Assembly (NCBI GenBank): GCA_016839765.1
Contig: JAEOTP010000043.1
Coordinates: 119,655 to 183,654, forward strand
Direction: 5' to 3'
Length of the DNA: 64,000 nucleotides
Source of the DNA: Promethearchaeota archaeon
Lineage (GTDB): Archaea; Asgardarchaeota; Lokiarchaeia; Sigyniarchaeales; SOKP01
The position numbers and the translations under genes were made by a program. Positions 8,467 to 15,715 of this stretch are shown one piece after another; positions within the stretch are counted from its first letter, which is position 1, and every line of letters begins with the position of its first letter. The notes under the pieces are model-generated. The model was given only the letters and a program-made list of their open reading frames with translations. It had not been told where the DNA came from and ran no database searches.

Positions 8467-8491
8467 AAAAACTTCAAATTCATTCCAATGG
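8467..8491 (+). promoter_or_regulatory. 25-bp promoter element, copy upstream of the second Ubl gene
   Basis: Identical over 25 bp to the reverse complement of 7602-7626. It lies 81 bp before the ATG of the second Ubl gene and is followed at once by a TATA-like TTTTATAATA (8493-8502). Position relative to the TATA box fits a BRE-proximal or upstream activator/operator site. Confidence 0.6.
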
Positions 8492-8571
8492 GTTTTATAA
8501 TATCGTTTTAATGCGATTTTATTAAACTTAAAAAATAAAAAATTACAAAATAAAAAAAAGTCGTGAAATAA

Positions 8572-8898
8572 ATGAGTTTTGAAGAAGATTTTGATGAGGA
8601 ATTAGAACCTGTTAAATCTAAAACACCATCTACCAAAATTCCTTCAGCAGGAAAGAAATTGACTTTATACTTTACGTCAACCATTGGACCTGGTGAAAAG
8701 AAGGAAAAATTAACGGTAAATGATGCTAATCATGTAAGTGATATTAAGGAAACATTAGGAAATTTATATGGCCTTGATCCTAATGATTTTCACTTATCAT
8801 CTGGTGGAGTTACTATGGATGAAAATAGTCAATTAAAAGATTATAATTTAAATGATGGCGACGATATTCTTTTGATTCCTGCGAGTACTGCTGGGTAA
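8572..8898 (+). CDS. Ubiquitin-like protein (second copy, short N-terminal extension)
   Basis: 108-residue beta-grasp modifier candidate. A short acidic start (SFEEDFDEELEP) and a linker with SKTPSTKIPSAG precede the Ubl core (about 22-108). It shares STIGPGEKK, GLDPNDFHLSSGG and DILLIPASTAG with the longer Ubl at 6291-6719. It also ends in Ala-Gly without a propeptide. It lies directly upstream of the E1 gene (79-bp gap holding a hairpin and T-run), so it is the likeliest substrate of that E1. Expression probably starts at the TATA-like site near 8493, with the 25-bp element just upstream. Which of the two Ubls is activated cannot be told from sequence. Confidence 0.88.
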   Translation: MSFEEDFDEELEPVKSKTPSTKIPSAGKKLTLYFTSTIGPGEKKEKLTVNDANHVSDIKETLGNLYGLDPNDFHLSSGGVTMDENSQLKDYNLNDGDDILLIPASTAG

Positions 8899-8928
8899 AC
8901 TTATATAATTTTCTACATAAAGTATAAT

Positions 8929-8958
8929 ATGAAGGCATTAAGTCCTTCATTTTTTTTT
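8929..8958 (+). terminator. Hairpin plus T-run between Ubl and E1 genes
   Basis: A perfect 7-bp stem (ATGAAGG at 8929-8935, CCTTCAT at 8944-8950) with an 8-nt loop is followed by a run of nine T (8950-8958), 30 bp after the Ubl stop codon. Archaeal termination mainly needs the T-run; the hairpin adds support. It would let the Ubl be made in excess over E1, which starts 20 bp further on. Confidence 0.55.
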
Positions 8959-8977
8959 ATTTTTATTATTATTATTA

Positions 8978-10213
8978 ATGGTGATAATATTGGATAAAGA
9001 TTCAGATTTTTTTGCAAAAGCATTGTCAGTAAAAGAGAGAGATTTGTATGATCGCCAGTTTCGTCTCGAGGGCTGGTCCCAAAAATTAGTAAAAAACTCG
9101 AGAGTGTTAATTGTTGGTGTAGGAGGTTTAGGATGTGAAATTGCTAAAAATTTAGCCATGTTAGGGTTAGGCCAATTAGATCTTGTTGATTTAGATATCA
9201 TTGAACATTCTAATTTGAATCGTCAAATTCTTTTCACAGATGCGAAGATAGGAGAACCTAAGGCAGTTGTTGCTGCTCGAAAACTAAAGGAAATTAACCC
9301 TAATATTATTGTTAAGGGATATCATACATCTCTAGAAAGATTAAATCCTGCATTATATCAAGCTGCTGAAGTTGTAATTGGGGGCCTTGATTCAATGAAT
9401 GCGCGCTTGAACTTAAATGCTCAATGCATAAGATTTAGAAAACCACTCGTAGATGCAGGAGTATCAGGTTATCATGGTCATATTTACACTATCTTTCCGT
9501 ATCAAAATGCTTGTTATGAGTGCAATCCATTACCAGTAAGTGAAAGTGATGAAATGGCAGCTTGTACAGTTGTTGGAGTCCCCAGAAAAAGGATTCATTG
9601 TGTTTTTAAAGGAGATATGGCATTTAAAGAAAAGTTTGATAGAGATCCAAATCCAAAAGATATAAATGATATTAAATTTATTCAAAAAGTTGCAAATGAA
9701 TTGGTCAATAAACATAATTTCTTACCTGAATACACTAAAGATGATATCATAAAAATCATTGATAGGCATGATCCTGGAATAATTACCATAAATGCAGTTA
9801 TTTCTGCTTTACAATCACATGAGGTAGTAAAAATTCTTCATTGGAAAAAAGGTCATAAAGGATTAGGAGAACCTATTAAAAATTATGTGATTTTTAATGC
9901 CATGACGATGAAATTATACCATATTGAAAAAACGAGAAATCCAGAATGTTCTCAATGTGGTAAATCTGTTAGAAGAGTAGCTATAAAAATGAGGTCTCAA
10001 TCGCCATGTATAAATATAATTAAGATATTAAAGAAAAACGGATTTGAATTGGAGCCTGATTTTGAACCTGTGCTAACCTTATTGGATTTCAATGATATTA
10101 AAGTAATTGATTTAGAACAGAATACTATTGAAAACGGTTTAAGAAATTACGAATTTATTACAGTTGCAGGGTTTAAGGGTGGAGAAATTTATGTAACCTT
10201 AAAATTAAAATGA
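8978..10213 (+). CDS. E1-like ubiquitin-activating enzyme (UBA/ThiF family)
   Basis: Adenylates the C-terminal glycine of a Ubl and takes it on a cysteine. The ATP site GVGGLG is at 47-52, followed by DLDIIEHSNLNRQ (71-83) with the usual Asp and Asn-Arg-Gln, and GLDSMNARLNLN near 136-147. A zinc is bound by Cys179/182 and Cys324/327. Cys196 in AACTVVGVPRKRIHC aligns with the catalytic cysteine of eukaryotic Uba3/Uba2 (CT..VPR.P.HC). The C-terminal region (about 340-411) fits a small ubiquitin-fold domain that recruits E2. These features make it closer to Uba2/Uba3 than to bacterial ThiF/MoeB. It follows the Ubl gene and precedes E2. Confidence 0.92.
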   Translation: MVIILDKDSDFFAKALSVKERDLYDRQFRLEGWSQKLVKNSRVLIVGVGGLGCEIAKNLAMLGLGQLDLVDLDIIEHSNLNRQILFTDAKIGEPKAVVAARKLKEINPNIIVKGYHTSLERLNPALYQAAEVVIGGLDSMNARLNLNAQCIRFRKPLVDAGVSGYHGHIYTIFPYQNACYECNPLPVSESDEMAACTVVGVPRKRIHCVFKGDMAFKEKFDRDPNPKDINDIKFIQKVANELVNKHNFLPEYTKDDIIKIIDRHDPGIITINAVISALQSHEVVKILHWKKGHKGLGEPIKNYVIFNAMTMKLYHIEKTRNPECSQCGKSVRRVAIKMRSQSPCINIIKILKKNGFELEPDFEPVLTLLDFNDIKVIDLEQNTIENGLRNYEFITVAGFKGGEIYVTLKLK

Positions 10214-10260
10214 AATTGTAGTCAAAAAATATATTTTATAAAAGTTTAATGAAAAAAAAC

Positions 10261-10270
10261 ATATATAAAA
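10261..10270 (+). promoter_or_regulatory. TATA-like box before the E2 gene
   Basis: ATATATAAAA lies about 50-59 bp before the E2 ATG within a 106-bp gap after E1. This suggests that E2, JAMM and RING-like genes can be transcribed as their own unit. No factor-binding site is resolved. Confidence 0.45.
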
Positions 10271-10319
10271 GAGAAAATTTTTATTATAAAAGCAGAGTAA
10301 AACAAAAAGGGTTGAGAAA

Positions 10320-10847
10320 ATGAGTATAAGAAGTAGTCGCGTTTCCCGCGATTTTGCTGGATTAAAAAAAATGCTTAAAGTTGGTACTATAGTTCAACTA
10401 AAACCATTTAATTCTAAAAAAAAGAGCATTGATCATTTAGCTATCACAATTAAAGGCCCTAAAGGTACTGTCTTTGCTGGGGGACTTTTTAAACTAGAAA
10501 TGAGATTCCCTGCTCAGTATCCTAAGCAGCCTCCTTTTGTAAGAATGCATACTCCAATTTGGCATCCAAATTTTTGGCCAAAACCAAGTGAATACAAAGG
10601 AAAGAGAAATATTTGTCTAGCATTAATAGACCCTTCCTTAATTGGGAAAAAGGGTGGATGGAGTCCTTCAAAAACCGCTGTTACAGTAGTTCAAGCAATA
10701 ATTGCTATGTTAAATACCCGGGGTAAATATGTAAACCCAACAGATGTTTTTAATAAAAAAGCAGCAATAGAAATGATGAAAAATCCTAAATTTTTCGAGA
10801 AAAAAGTTAAAAATTTAGTGAAGAAGTACGCTAAGAACAAGTGGTGA
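10320..10847 (+). CDS. E2-like ubiquitin-conjugating enzyme (UBC fold)
   Basis: Accepts the activated Ubl from E1 and passes it to a target. 175 residues with a UBC core: FKLEMRFPAQYPKQPPFVRM (strands and the YP..PP turn), HPN at 82-84, catalytic Cys99 in NICLALID, and GGWSPSKTAVTVVQAI with the conserved Trp-Ser-Pro. A long C-terminal helix follows (NPKFFEKKVKNLVKKYAK). Helix 1 is short compared with human E2s. The spacing between HPN and Cys carries a small insertion (FWPKPSEYKGKRN). It is 7 bp from the JAMM gene, so the two are almost certainly cotranscribed. Confidence 0.92.
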   Translation: MSIRSSRVSRDFAGLKKMLKVGTIVQLKPFNSKKKSIDHLAITIKGPKGTVFAGGLFKLEMRFPAQYPKQPPFVRMHTPIWHPNFWPKPSEYKGKRNICLALIDPSLIGKKGGWSPSKTAVTVVQAIIAMLNTRGKYVNPTDVFNKKAAIEMMKNPKFFEKKVKNLVKKYAKNKW

Positions 10848-10854
10848 AATCATA

Positions 10855-11661
10855 ATGAATATTGATGAGAAGAAAAACAATTTAATCAAAGAAGCAATAA
10901 AGCAAAAAATTAAAGAGAAAATTAAAAAAGAATTACTTGAAGAGATATATACCGAATTACAATTAGAAGAAGAATTAAGGGAAGAAATAACTTCTGAACT
11001 TATTGAAACCCAGCCATTAGAGCATTCAGAAACAGTTAAAGCCAAACTTGAACCCATACCAATGGAACCGGTAAAAACATATGCTAAGAATGATAAAGCT
11101 GAAGCAAAAGTAGCTCTAACAGTAAAAGCTGTCCTTAAGATCGCTAGTCATTCATTAAAATATGCTCATTCTAAAATTCGAAGAGAGGAATGGGTTGAAG
11201 TGATAGGATTACTCGCTGGAAAATTTGACAATACTAAAGGAGTCCTTCATGTGGAAGATGCCTATCCAATGGGACATGGTACAGCAGTTTATGCTGAAAT
11301 TAAAGATTATAAAAATTATGTTAGAGCTTTTAAAGACATAAAAAAGAACAGCCTTTTTATTTGTGGATGGTATCATTCCCATCCTTCTTATGGATGTTTT
11401 ATGTCTAAAGAAGATTTAGGAACTCAAGCAAGATACCAAAAATTATGGGATAAAGCAATTGCGCTAGTTATAGATCCATACCAAATTGATGGCACTTCAT
11501 TGGGTTTTGAAATCTATCGTGCGAATTTTAAAACAAATAAGTGGTTTTCAGTACCATTTGATATTAAAGGATATTTAGATGTGAGAATGTTGCCGGAAAT
11601 TTTGGAATTTATGAATCCAATCATTGAAGGTAAACCTGTTTATTTAGAATATGATGAATGA
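10855..11661 (+). CDS. Rpn11-like JAMM/MPN+ metalloprotease (deubiquitinase)
   Basis: Zinc isopeptidase expected to release the Ubl from targets. The MPN+ motif is complete: Glu115 in VEVIGLLAG, then GWYHSHPSYGCFMSKED with His174, His176, Ser184 and Asp187. The wording around it (GWYHSHP..GC..S..D..TQ) is that of the proteasomal Rpn11 lid subunit rather than bacterial RadC or Mec+ proteins. Residues 1-60 are a charged helix, probably coiled coil, absent from the core family, followed by a Pro-rich linker. No proteasome gene is near. Because the Ubls here have no C-terminal tail, processing of a precursor is not needed, so removal from conjugates is the likelier job. Confidence 0.92.
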   Translation: MNIDEKKNNLIKEAIKQKIKEKIKKELLEEIYTELQLEEELREEITSELIETQPLEHSETVKAKLEPIPMEPVKTYAKNDKAEAKVALTVKAVLKIASHSLKYAHSKIRREEWVEVIGLLAGKFDNTKGVLHVEDAYPMGHGTAVYAEIKDYKNYVRAFKDIKKNSLFICGWYHSHPSYGCFMSKEDLGTQARYQKLWDKAIALVIDPYQIDGTSLGFEIYRANFKTNKWFSVPFDIKGYLDVRMLPEILEFMNPIIEGKPVYLEYDE

Positions 11662-11684
11662 TATTTTTTGGTGAAAATTAAACA

Positions 11685-12836
11685 ATGGTTAAAAAGAAGG
11701 GTTTAGCAATAATATTTATTGTTTTTCTAATAATTGGTATAATACATAGTTCTATCTCAATTTCCTTAAATATTTTTTTAACTTGGATATTTATTGGTTT
11801 ATGGATAATTTTTACGATTAAGATTTTTGAAAATATAAAGCAGCATCGCGAATTCAATTCACCACATAATACTGCTTTTTTTGTAATCATCCCTTTATTC
11901 ATCGGAATTTTTTACTCCATTTGGGGGTATTTTACAGGTATATTGGGTGAAAACCTTCTTGAAGGCTCAAATATATATTTTAGTTGGTGGAGTCTCATTT
12001 TTGGATTTCCATTTATAATATATGGTTCTTATTCTTTATATCGTTGTTTTAAGAAATATAATGTAATCTATTTTGGAACCAAGTCAGTAAAAGCTAGGAC
12101 ATTAGGATATATTTTAACTTCCACAGTTATTCTTTTTATAATAATTTATTGGGTAATGTTTTATAGTGTTATAGAATTTTATGATTCTCTATTAACCCCT
12201 CTTCATTTTTCTTTAAATCTAAATCTTCTATTATTATTCATTGCATCATTATTGATCTTTATTATTTTTGGATTAGCTAGTTCACATAGAACACTTCCAA
12301 CATTAACTCGGGATTACATTGCTCAACGTACTAGAAGAATAAATTCATTAAGTACTCCTACAATTCAAAGGCAAAGGGTACGTACAACAACTAGAACTAC
12401 TCCATCACCTTCAAGAAGAACTGTGACTCAAACAACGAGGTCTAGATCTCATTCATCGAGAACAACACCTACTTCCCAAAGGCAAAAAACTAGAACAACA
12501 AAAACTACTAGAACTAGAGCCGTAAAAACAACTTCAAAAGCTATAAATTTAGATAAATATAAACCAAGAGCATCATATCTGTCAGAAGATGATTTTAAAT
12601 GTATTTTTTGTTTTAAGCTGCCAAAACTACCCGATGATAATGGCAGAGGGATAATTGTATGTCCAAATTGTAGATATCCGGCTCATGCTGATGAATTTAA
12701 AGATTGGCTAAGAACCTCAAATCTCTGTTCAAGATGTAGTACTCCCATTCCATCCAGATTTAAACATAATCCTAGAATAATTAGTATAAAAAATTATCAA
12801 ATAGTCTATAGGCATTTTTTAAAGAAGAAAAGATAA
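11685..12836 (+). CDS. Membrane protein with C-terminal RING-like zinc finger (candidate E3)
   Basis: 383 residues in three parts. About six membrane helices come first (roughly 7-25, 30-48, 63-82, 100-118, 138-160, 178-199). A basic Thr/Arg/Ser-rich linker follows (about 200-290). The C-terminal zinc finger has Cys306/309, Cys326/329, His334 and Cys348/351. The ligand order C2-C2-H-C2 in FKCIFC..CPNCRYPAH..CSRC resembles the small RING finger proteins found beside archaeal E1/E2 genes. The eighth ligand is not obvious (His361 is possible). It lies 23 bp after JAMM in the same operon, which supports an E3 role at the membrane. Ligase activity is inference; a simple structural zinc finger is the alternative. 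Confidence 0.75.
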   Translation: MVKKKGLAIIFIVFLIIGIIHSSISISLNIFLTWIFIGLWIIFTIKIFENIKQHREFNSPHNTAFFVIIPLFIGIFYSIWGYFTGILGENLLEGSNIYFSWWSLIFGFPFIIYGSYSLYRCFKKYNVIYFGTKSVKARTLGYILTSTVILFIIIYWVMFYSVIEFYDSLLTPLHFSLNLNLLLLFIASLLIFIIFGLASSHRTLPTLTRDYIAQRTRRINSLSTPTIQRQRVRTTTRTTPSPSRRTVTQTTRSRSHSSRTTPTSQRQKTRTTKTTRTRAVKTTSKAINLDKYKPRASYLSEDDFKCIFCFKLPKLPDDNGRGIIVCPNCRYPAHADEFKDWLRTSNLCSRCSTPIPSRFKHNPRIISIKNYQIVYRHFLKKKR

Positions 12837-12841
12837 TTAAG

Positions 12842-13801
12842 CTAATTTTTTAATTTGATATTGTTTCTTAAATCTCCGATAGTAGTCACTAACTCTGCAT
12901 AAACATTGTGCGGATGAATTGATTCAAAACTCTCAATTTTAAAGATAACTTTAAAATCATCCTCTAAATTTGGAAAATTTCTTATAATAAAATTCTTAGC
13001 CATTTCTCTAATTACATCTTCGGCAAATAATGGTTTTAAATGAGCACTTCTGACTAGTTTAGCTTCCTCTGGTCTTTTTAATACAGATTGCATTTTTCCG
13101 CTCATTGAATCTTCAATAATTTCAATAATATCTAACACATCAATCTTATGATTATTTAAATCCTTTATTTGCACTATTATAGTTCCATTTGATCTTTGAT
13201 TATGTGAGCTAAAGGGTAAAATGTTGAGAAGTTTTTGTACTGTATCATCAGGAATATTTATATCACTTCTATTTTTAATAATTTCTTCAGCATATTCTTG
13301 ACTCATTTCCTTTGCACACGGACAAACTGTCATTCCAACGGCGCTTGCTCCAATAAAGTAATTAAAGTCAATTTTTTTCTGTTGGTTCTTCCAAGCTTTC
13401 ACAAATGAACTTATATTATACGCTTTTTGTATTGTTCGTTGCTTATCATCTTTTGCTTGGACTATAATTTTGCCCTCTAGTTTAACTTCAACTTTTTCAG
13501 TATATGAATGTTTTTGTAATAATTTTCGAGCAATCCTATCTCCTACTACTTCTACAGAGGGAGTTGGCTTGAATATTACTTCATTTATGATTTCCTCAAT
13601 AGTTTCAGATGTTCGAGACATATGGATTCCTCTTTTGTGTCTAGGTAATGAAATTAATGCGGAAATTATAGGATAAAAAGAATATTTTTTATTTTCTTGA
13701 ATGATATCTACTTTTTTTTCTACTCCTACAATTCCTACTTTATCTATAGGAATGTCTACTGTCGAAATTGAGTCTTGTAAATCCTTTTTAAACAGATTGA
13801 T
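12842..13801 (-). CDS. mptA: GTP cyclohydrolase MptA (FolE2/type IV family), start codon unresolved
   Basis: Converts GTP to 7,8-dihydro-D-neopterin 2',3'-cyclic phosphate, the first step to tetrahydromethanopterin. Family motifs: RGIHMSRTSE, NYFIGASAVGMTVCPCAKE (metal/active-site cysteine region) and ESIHPHNVYAE. The first ATG (13619-13621) encodes the Met inside the conserved GIHMSR, so it cannot be the true start. In-frame codons upstream encode the expected N-terminus (DLQDSISTVDIPIDKVGIVG, then LPRHKRGIH). Back to the stop at 13808-13810 there is no ATG, GTG or TTG, only ATC (13801) or CTG (13795). I list the longer form. It is divergent from the F420/riboflavin operon. Confidence 0.88.
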   Translation of the reverse strand: MNLFKKDLQDSISTVDIPIDKVGIVGVEKKVDIIQENKKYSFYPIISALISLPRHKRGIHMSRTSETIEEIINEVIFKPTPSVEVVGDRIARKLLQKHSYTEKVEVKLEGKIIVQAKDDKQRTIQKAYNISSFVKAWKNQQKKIDFNYFIGASAVGMTVCPCAKEMSQEYAEEIIKNRSDINIPDDTVQKLLNILPFSSHNQRSNGTIIVQIKDLNNHKIDVLDIIEIIEDSMSGKMQSVLKRPEEAKLVRSAHLKPLFAEDVIREMAKNFIIRNFPNLEDDFKVIFKIESFESIHPHNVYAELVTTIGDLRNNIKLKN

Positions 13802-13898
13802 TAAAAATCACCGATATTTATTTGCTTCTACCAATTCTAATAATTATTATTCAATTAAATTATTTTTTGATATAATGTAAAATTAATTTTGTTTTTTT

Positions 13899-15062
13899 AT
13901 GTACAGTTCAGAAATTTTTAGCAATTATGGTTTAATTGGTGATAACTTAGAACTAAAAAGAGATATTAAATTAGAAATTGATGAAAATGGTAATTTTAAG
14001 GGTATTTCGTATAAAAATGTAGGAAATACGGTCCACCTTTCAGATAATAATTCAAATTTATTATTAGTACCCGGATTAATCAATTCTCACATTCATATAG
14101 GAGATAGTTTTGCCAAGGAACAAGGGTTTAATAAATCTTTAAAGGAAGCTGTCGCTCCCCCAAATGGAATTAAGCATCTCCTATTAAAACAAGCTCCAAA
14201 AGAAGAGAAAATAAAAGGGATAAAAAAGGCAATACAGGAAATATTTTCAAATGGAATTACTTTTTTTATCGATTTTAGGGAAGGGGGATTTGATGGACTT
14301 AAGATTTTATATGAATTTATTGAAAGAGAAAAAATTATTGATTCTTTTATTTTAGGAAGATATAGAGAGAAAGAAGAGATAAAAAAGATTTTCAAATTAG
14401 CAGATGGGGTAGGTTTACCCAGTTATAAAGGTATACATCCAGAAGTTAAAAAAATCCTAAGAAAATGTAAAGCGGAGACTGGAAAAATTGTTGCTTGTCA
14501 TGTTGCTGAATTAAAAAGGAATAGTAGTTTAATAAATCAAATTTTTAATGATAATATAGTCGATATCTTCATTCATGGAACTCATTTCATTAAAAAAGAT
14601 TTAAAACTTTTAGTACAAAAAAATAAAGCCTTAATTTTATGCCCACGTTGTAATGGATATTTTGGAGCTGGTTTTCCACCAATAACTAATATTTTAAAAC
14701 TAAAAATACCCTTAGCAATCGGAACAGATAATGTAATGGCTAATAGTCCTGATTTATTTGAAGAATTGCGGTACTTATACCGGATCTTAAGAGTGATGGA
14801 CAAGAACATAAAAGTAACAGGGAAAGATTTGCTAAAGATGGTTACAATTAATGCTGCTAAAATCTTTAATGTTGAAAGTCGGATAGGTTCGATATCAGAA
14901 GGGAAAAATGCGAATTTCTTTATAATTGATTTAAATAATCCTAATTATTATACACCAAAATTAAATATTGATACGTTTTATGCCTTAATCATTGGAAGAA
15001 CTAATTCATTTAATATTAAAAAAACATATGTAAGGGGTAAACTTGTCCATGAAAAACGCTAA
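13899..15062 (+). CDS. Amidohydrolase-superfamily protein, candidate pyrimidine deaminase
   Basis: A 387-residue metal-dependent hydrolase of the cytosine/guanine deaminase type. HxH is in LINSHIHIGDS (about 63-68), a metal-binding His in CHVAE and another in HGTHF, and the metal Asp in AIGTDN. The C-terminal DLLKMVTINAAKIFNVESRI, then GSISEGKNANFFIID, closes the usual beta sandwich. The stop overlaps arfC by 20 bp, and cofG/cofH follow, so the substrate is probably an intermediate of the riboflavin/F420 pathway. The deaminase acting after ArfC is, to my knowledge, unassigned in archaea; ring hydrolysis of the FAPy intermediate (ArfB role) is the other option. Function is inference; the superfamily is firm. 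Confidence 0.75.
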   Translation: MYSSEIFSNYGLIGDNLELKRDIKLEIDENGNFKGISYKNVGNTVHLSDNNSNLLLVPGLINSHIHIGDSFAKEQGFNKSLKEAVAPPNGIKHLLLKQAPKEEKIKGIKKAIQEIFSNGITFFIDFREGGFDGLKILYEFIEREKIIDSFILGRYREKEEIKKIFKLADGVGLPSYKGIHPEVKKILRKCKAETGKIVACHVAELKRNSSLINQIFNDNIVDIFIHGTHFIKKDLKLLVQKNKALILCPRCNGYFGAGFPPITNILKLKIPLAIGTDNVMANSPDLFEELRYLYRILRVMDKNIKVTGKDLLKMVTINAAKIFNVESRIGSISEGKNANFFIIDLNNPNYYTPKLNIDTFYALIIGRTNSFNIKKTYVRGKLVHEKR

Positions 15063-15714
15063 AAAACCTTATATTATTTTAAATGCAGCCATGACGATAG
15101 ATGGGAAGATTTCCTCAAAAGAGGGAGATTCTGAAATATCAGATGAAGAGGATTGGAAAGAAGTTCATAAACTTAGAACTCAAGTAGATGCGATTATGGT
15201 TGGAAAAAATACAATTTTAAAGGATAATCCTAAACTTCATATTAAATTTTATGAACATAAAGGTTATTATCGTATTGTTATAGATAGTAACTTATCCATT
15301 CCAATTGATTCACAGGTGATAAATTTTAAGCCAGAAACCTATCCTACAATAATATGTACTACAGAAAATGTACATCAAGAAAAAGTTAAAGAATTTGAAG
15401 CTAAAAACATAAAAGTAATGAGGAACGGAAAAAGTTCACGCGTAGATCTTAAAAAGTCAATGTCAAATTTATATAATTTAGGGATTAAATCTGTTCTTCT
15501 AGAAGGTGGAGGGAATCTAAATTGGAGTTTTATTAAGGAAGATTTGGTGGATGAAATAAGACTAACTATAGCACCATGGATTATAGGAGGAAAAAGTTCT
15601 ATCACGTTAGCTGATGGTGATGGCTTTGAAAATATGCTCCAAGCTCAAAGGTTTAAACTCGTTGATCTTAATCATAGGGAGGATTATGTTATTTTAAAAT
15701 ATAAAAGATGGTAA
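15043..15714 (+). CDS. arfC: 2,5-diamino-6-ribosylamino-pyrimidinone 5'-phosphate reductase (ArfC/RibD C-terminal type)
   Basis: NADPH-dependent reduction of the ribosyl group in archaeal riboflavin and F420 synthesis. Typical RibD_C pattern: NAAMTIDGKISSKEGDSEIS, EDWKEVHKLRTQVDAIMVG, NTILKDNPKLHI and LLEGGGNLNWSFI, ending in TIAPWIIGGK. There is no deaminase domain, as in archaeal stand-alone reductases. The length (223 aa) is normal. It starts inside the end of the amidohydrolase gene, and its stop lies 1 bp before cofG, so the four genes form one transcript. Confidence 0.93.
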   Translation: MSMKNAKKPYIILNAAMTIDGKISSKEGDSEISDEEDWKEVHKLRTQVDAIMVGKNTILKDNPKLHIKFYEHKGYYRIVIDSNLSIPIDSQVINFKPETYPTIICTTENVHQEKVKEFEAKNIKVMRNGKSSRVDLKKSMSNLYNLGIKSVLLEGGGNLNWSFIKEDLVDEIRLTIAPWIIGGKSSITLADGDGFENMLQAQRFKLVDLNHREDYVILKYKRW

Positions 15715-15715
15715 A

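Noticed and set aside
13802..13810. In-frame TGA before mptA as selenocysteine codon
   Set aside because: A frame continues upstream from TTG through this TGA, but no SECIS-like structure or conserved cysteine position supports it, and MptA needs no residues there.
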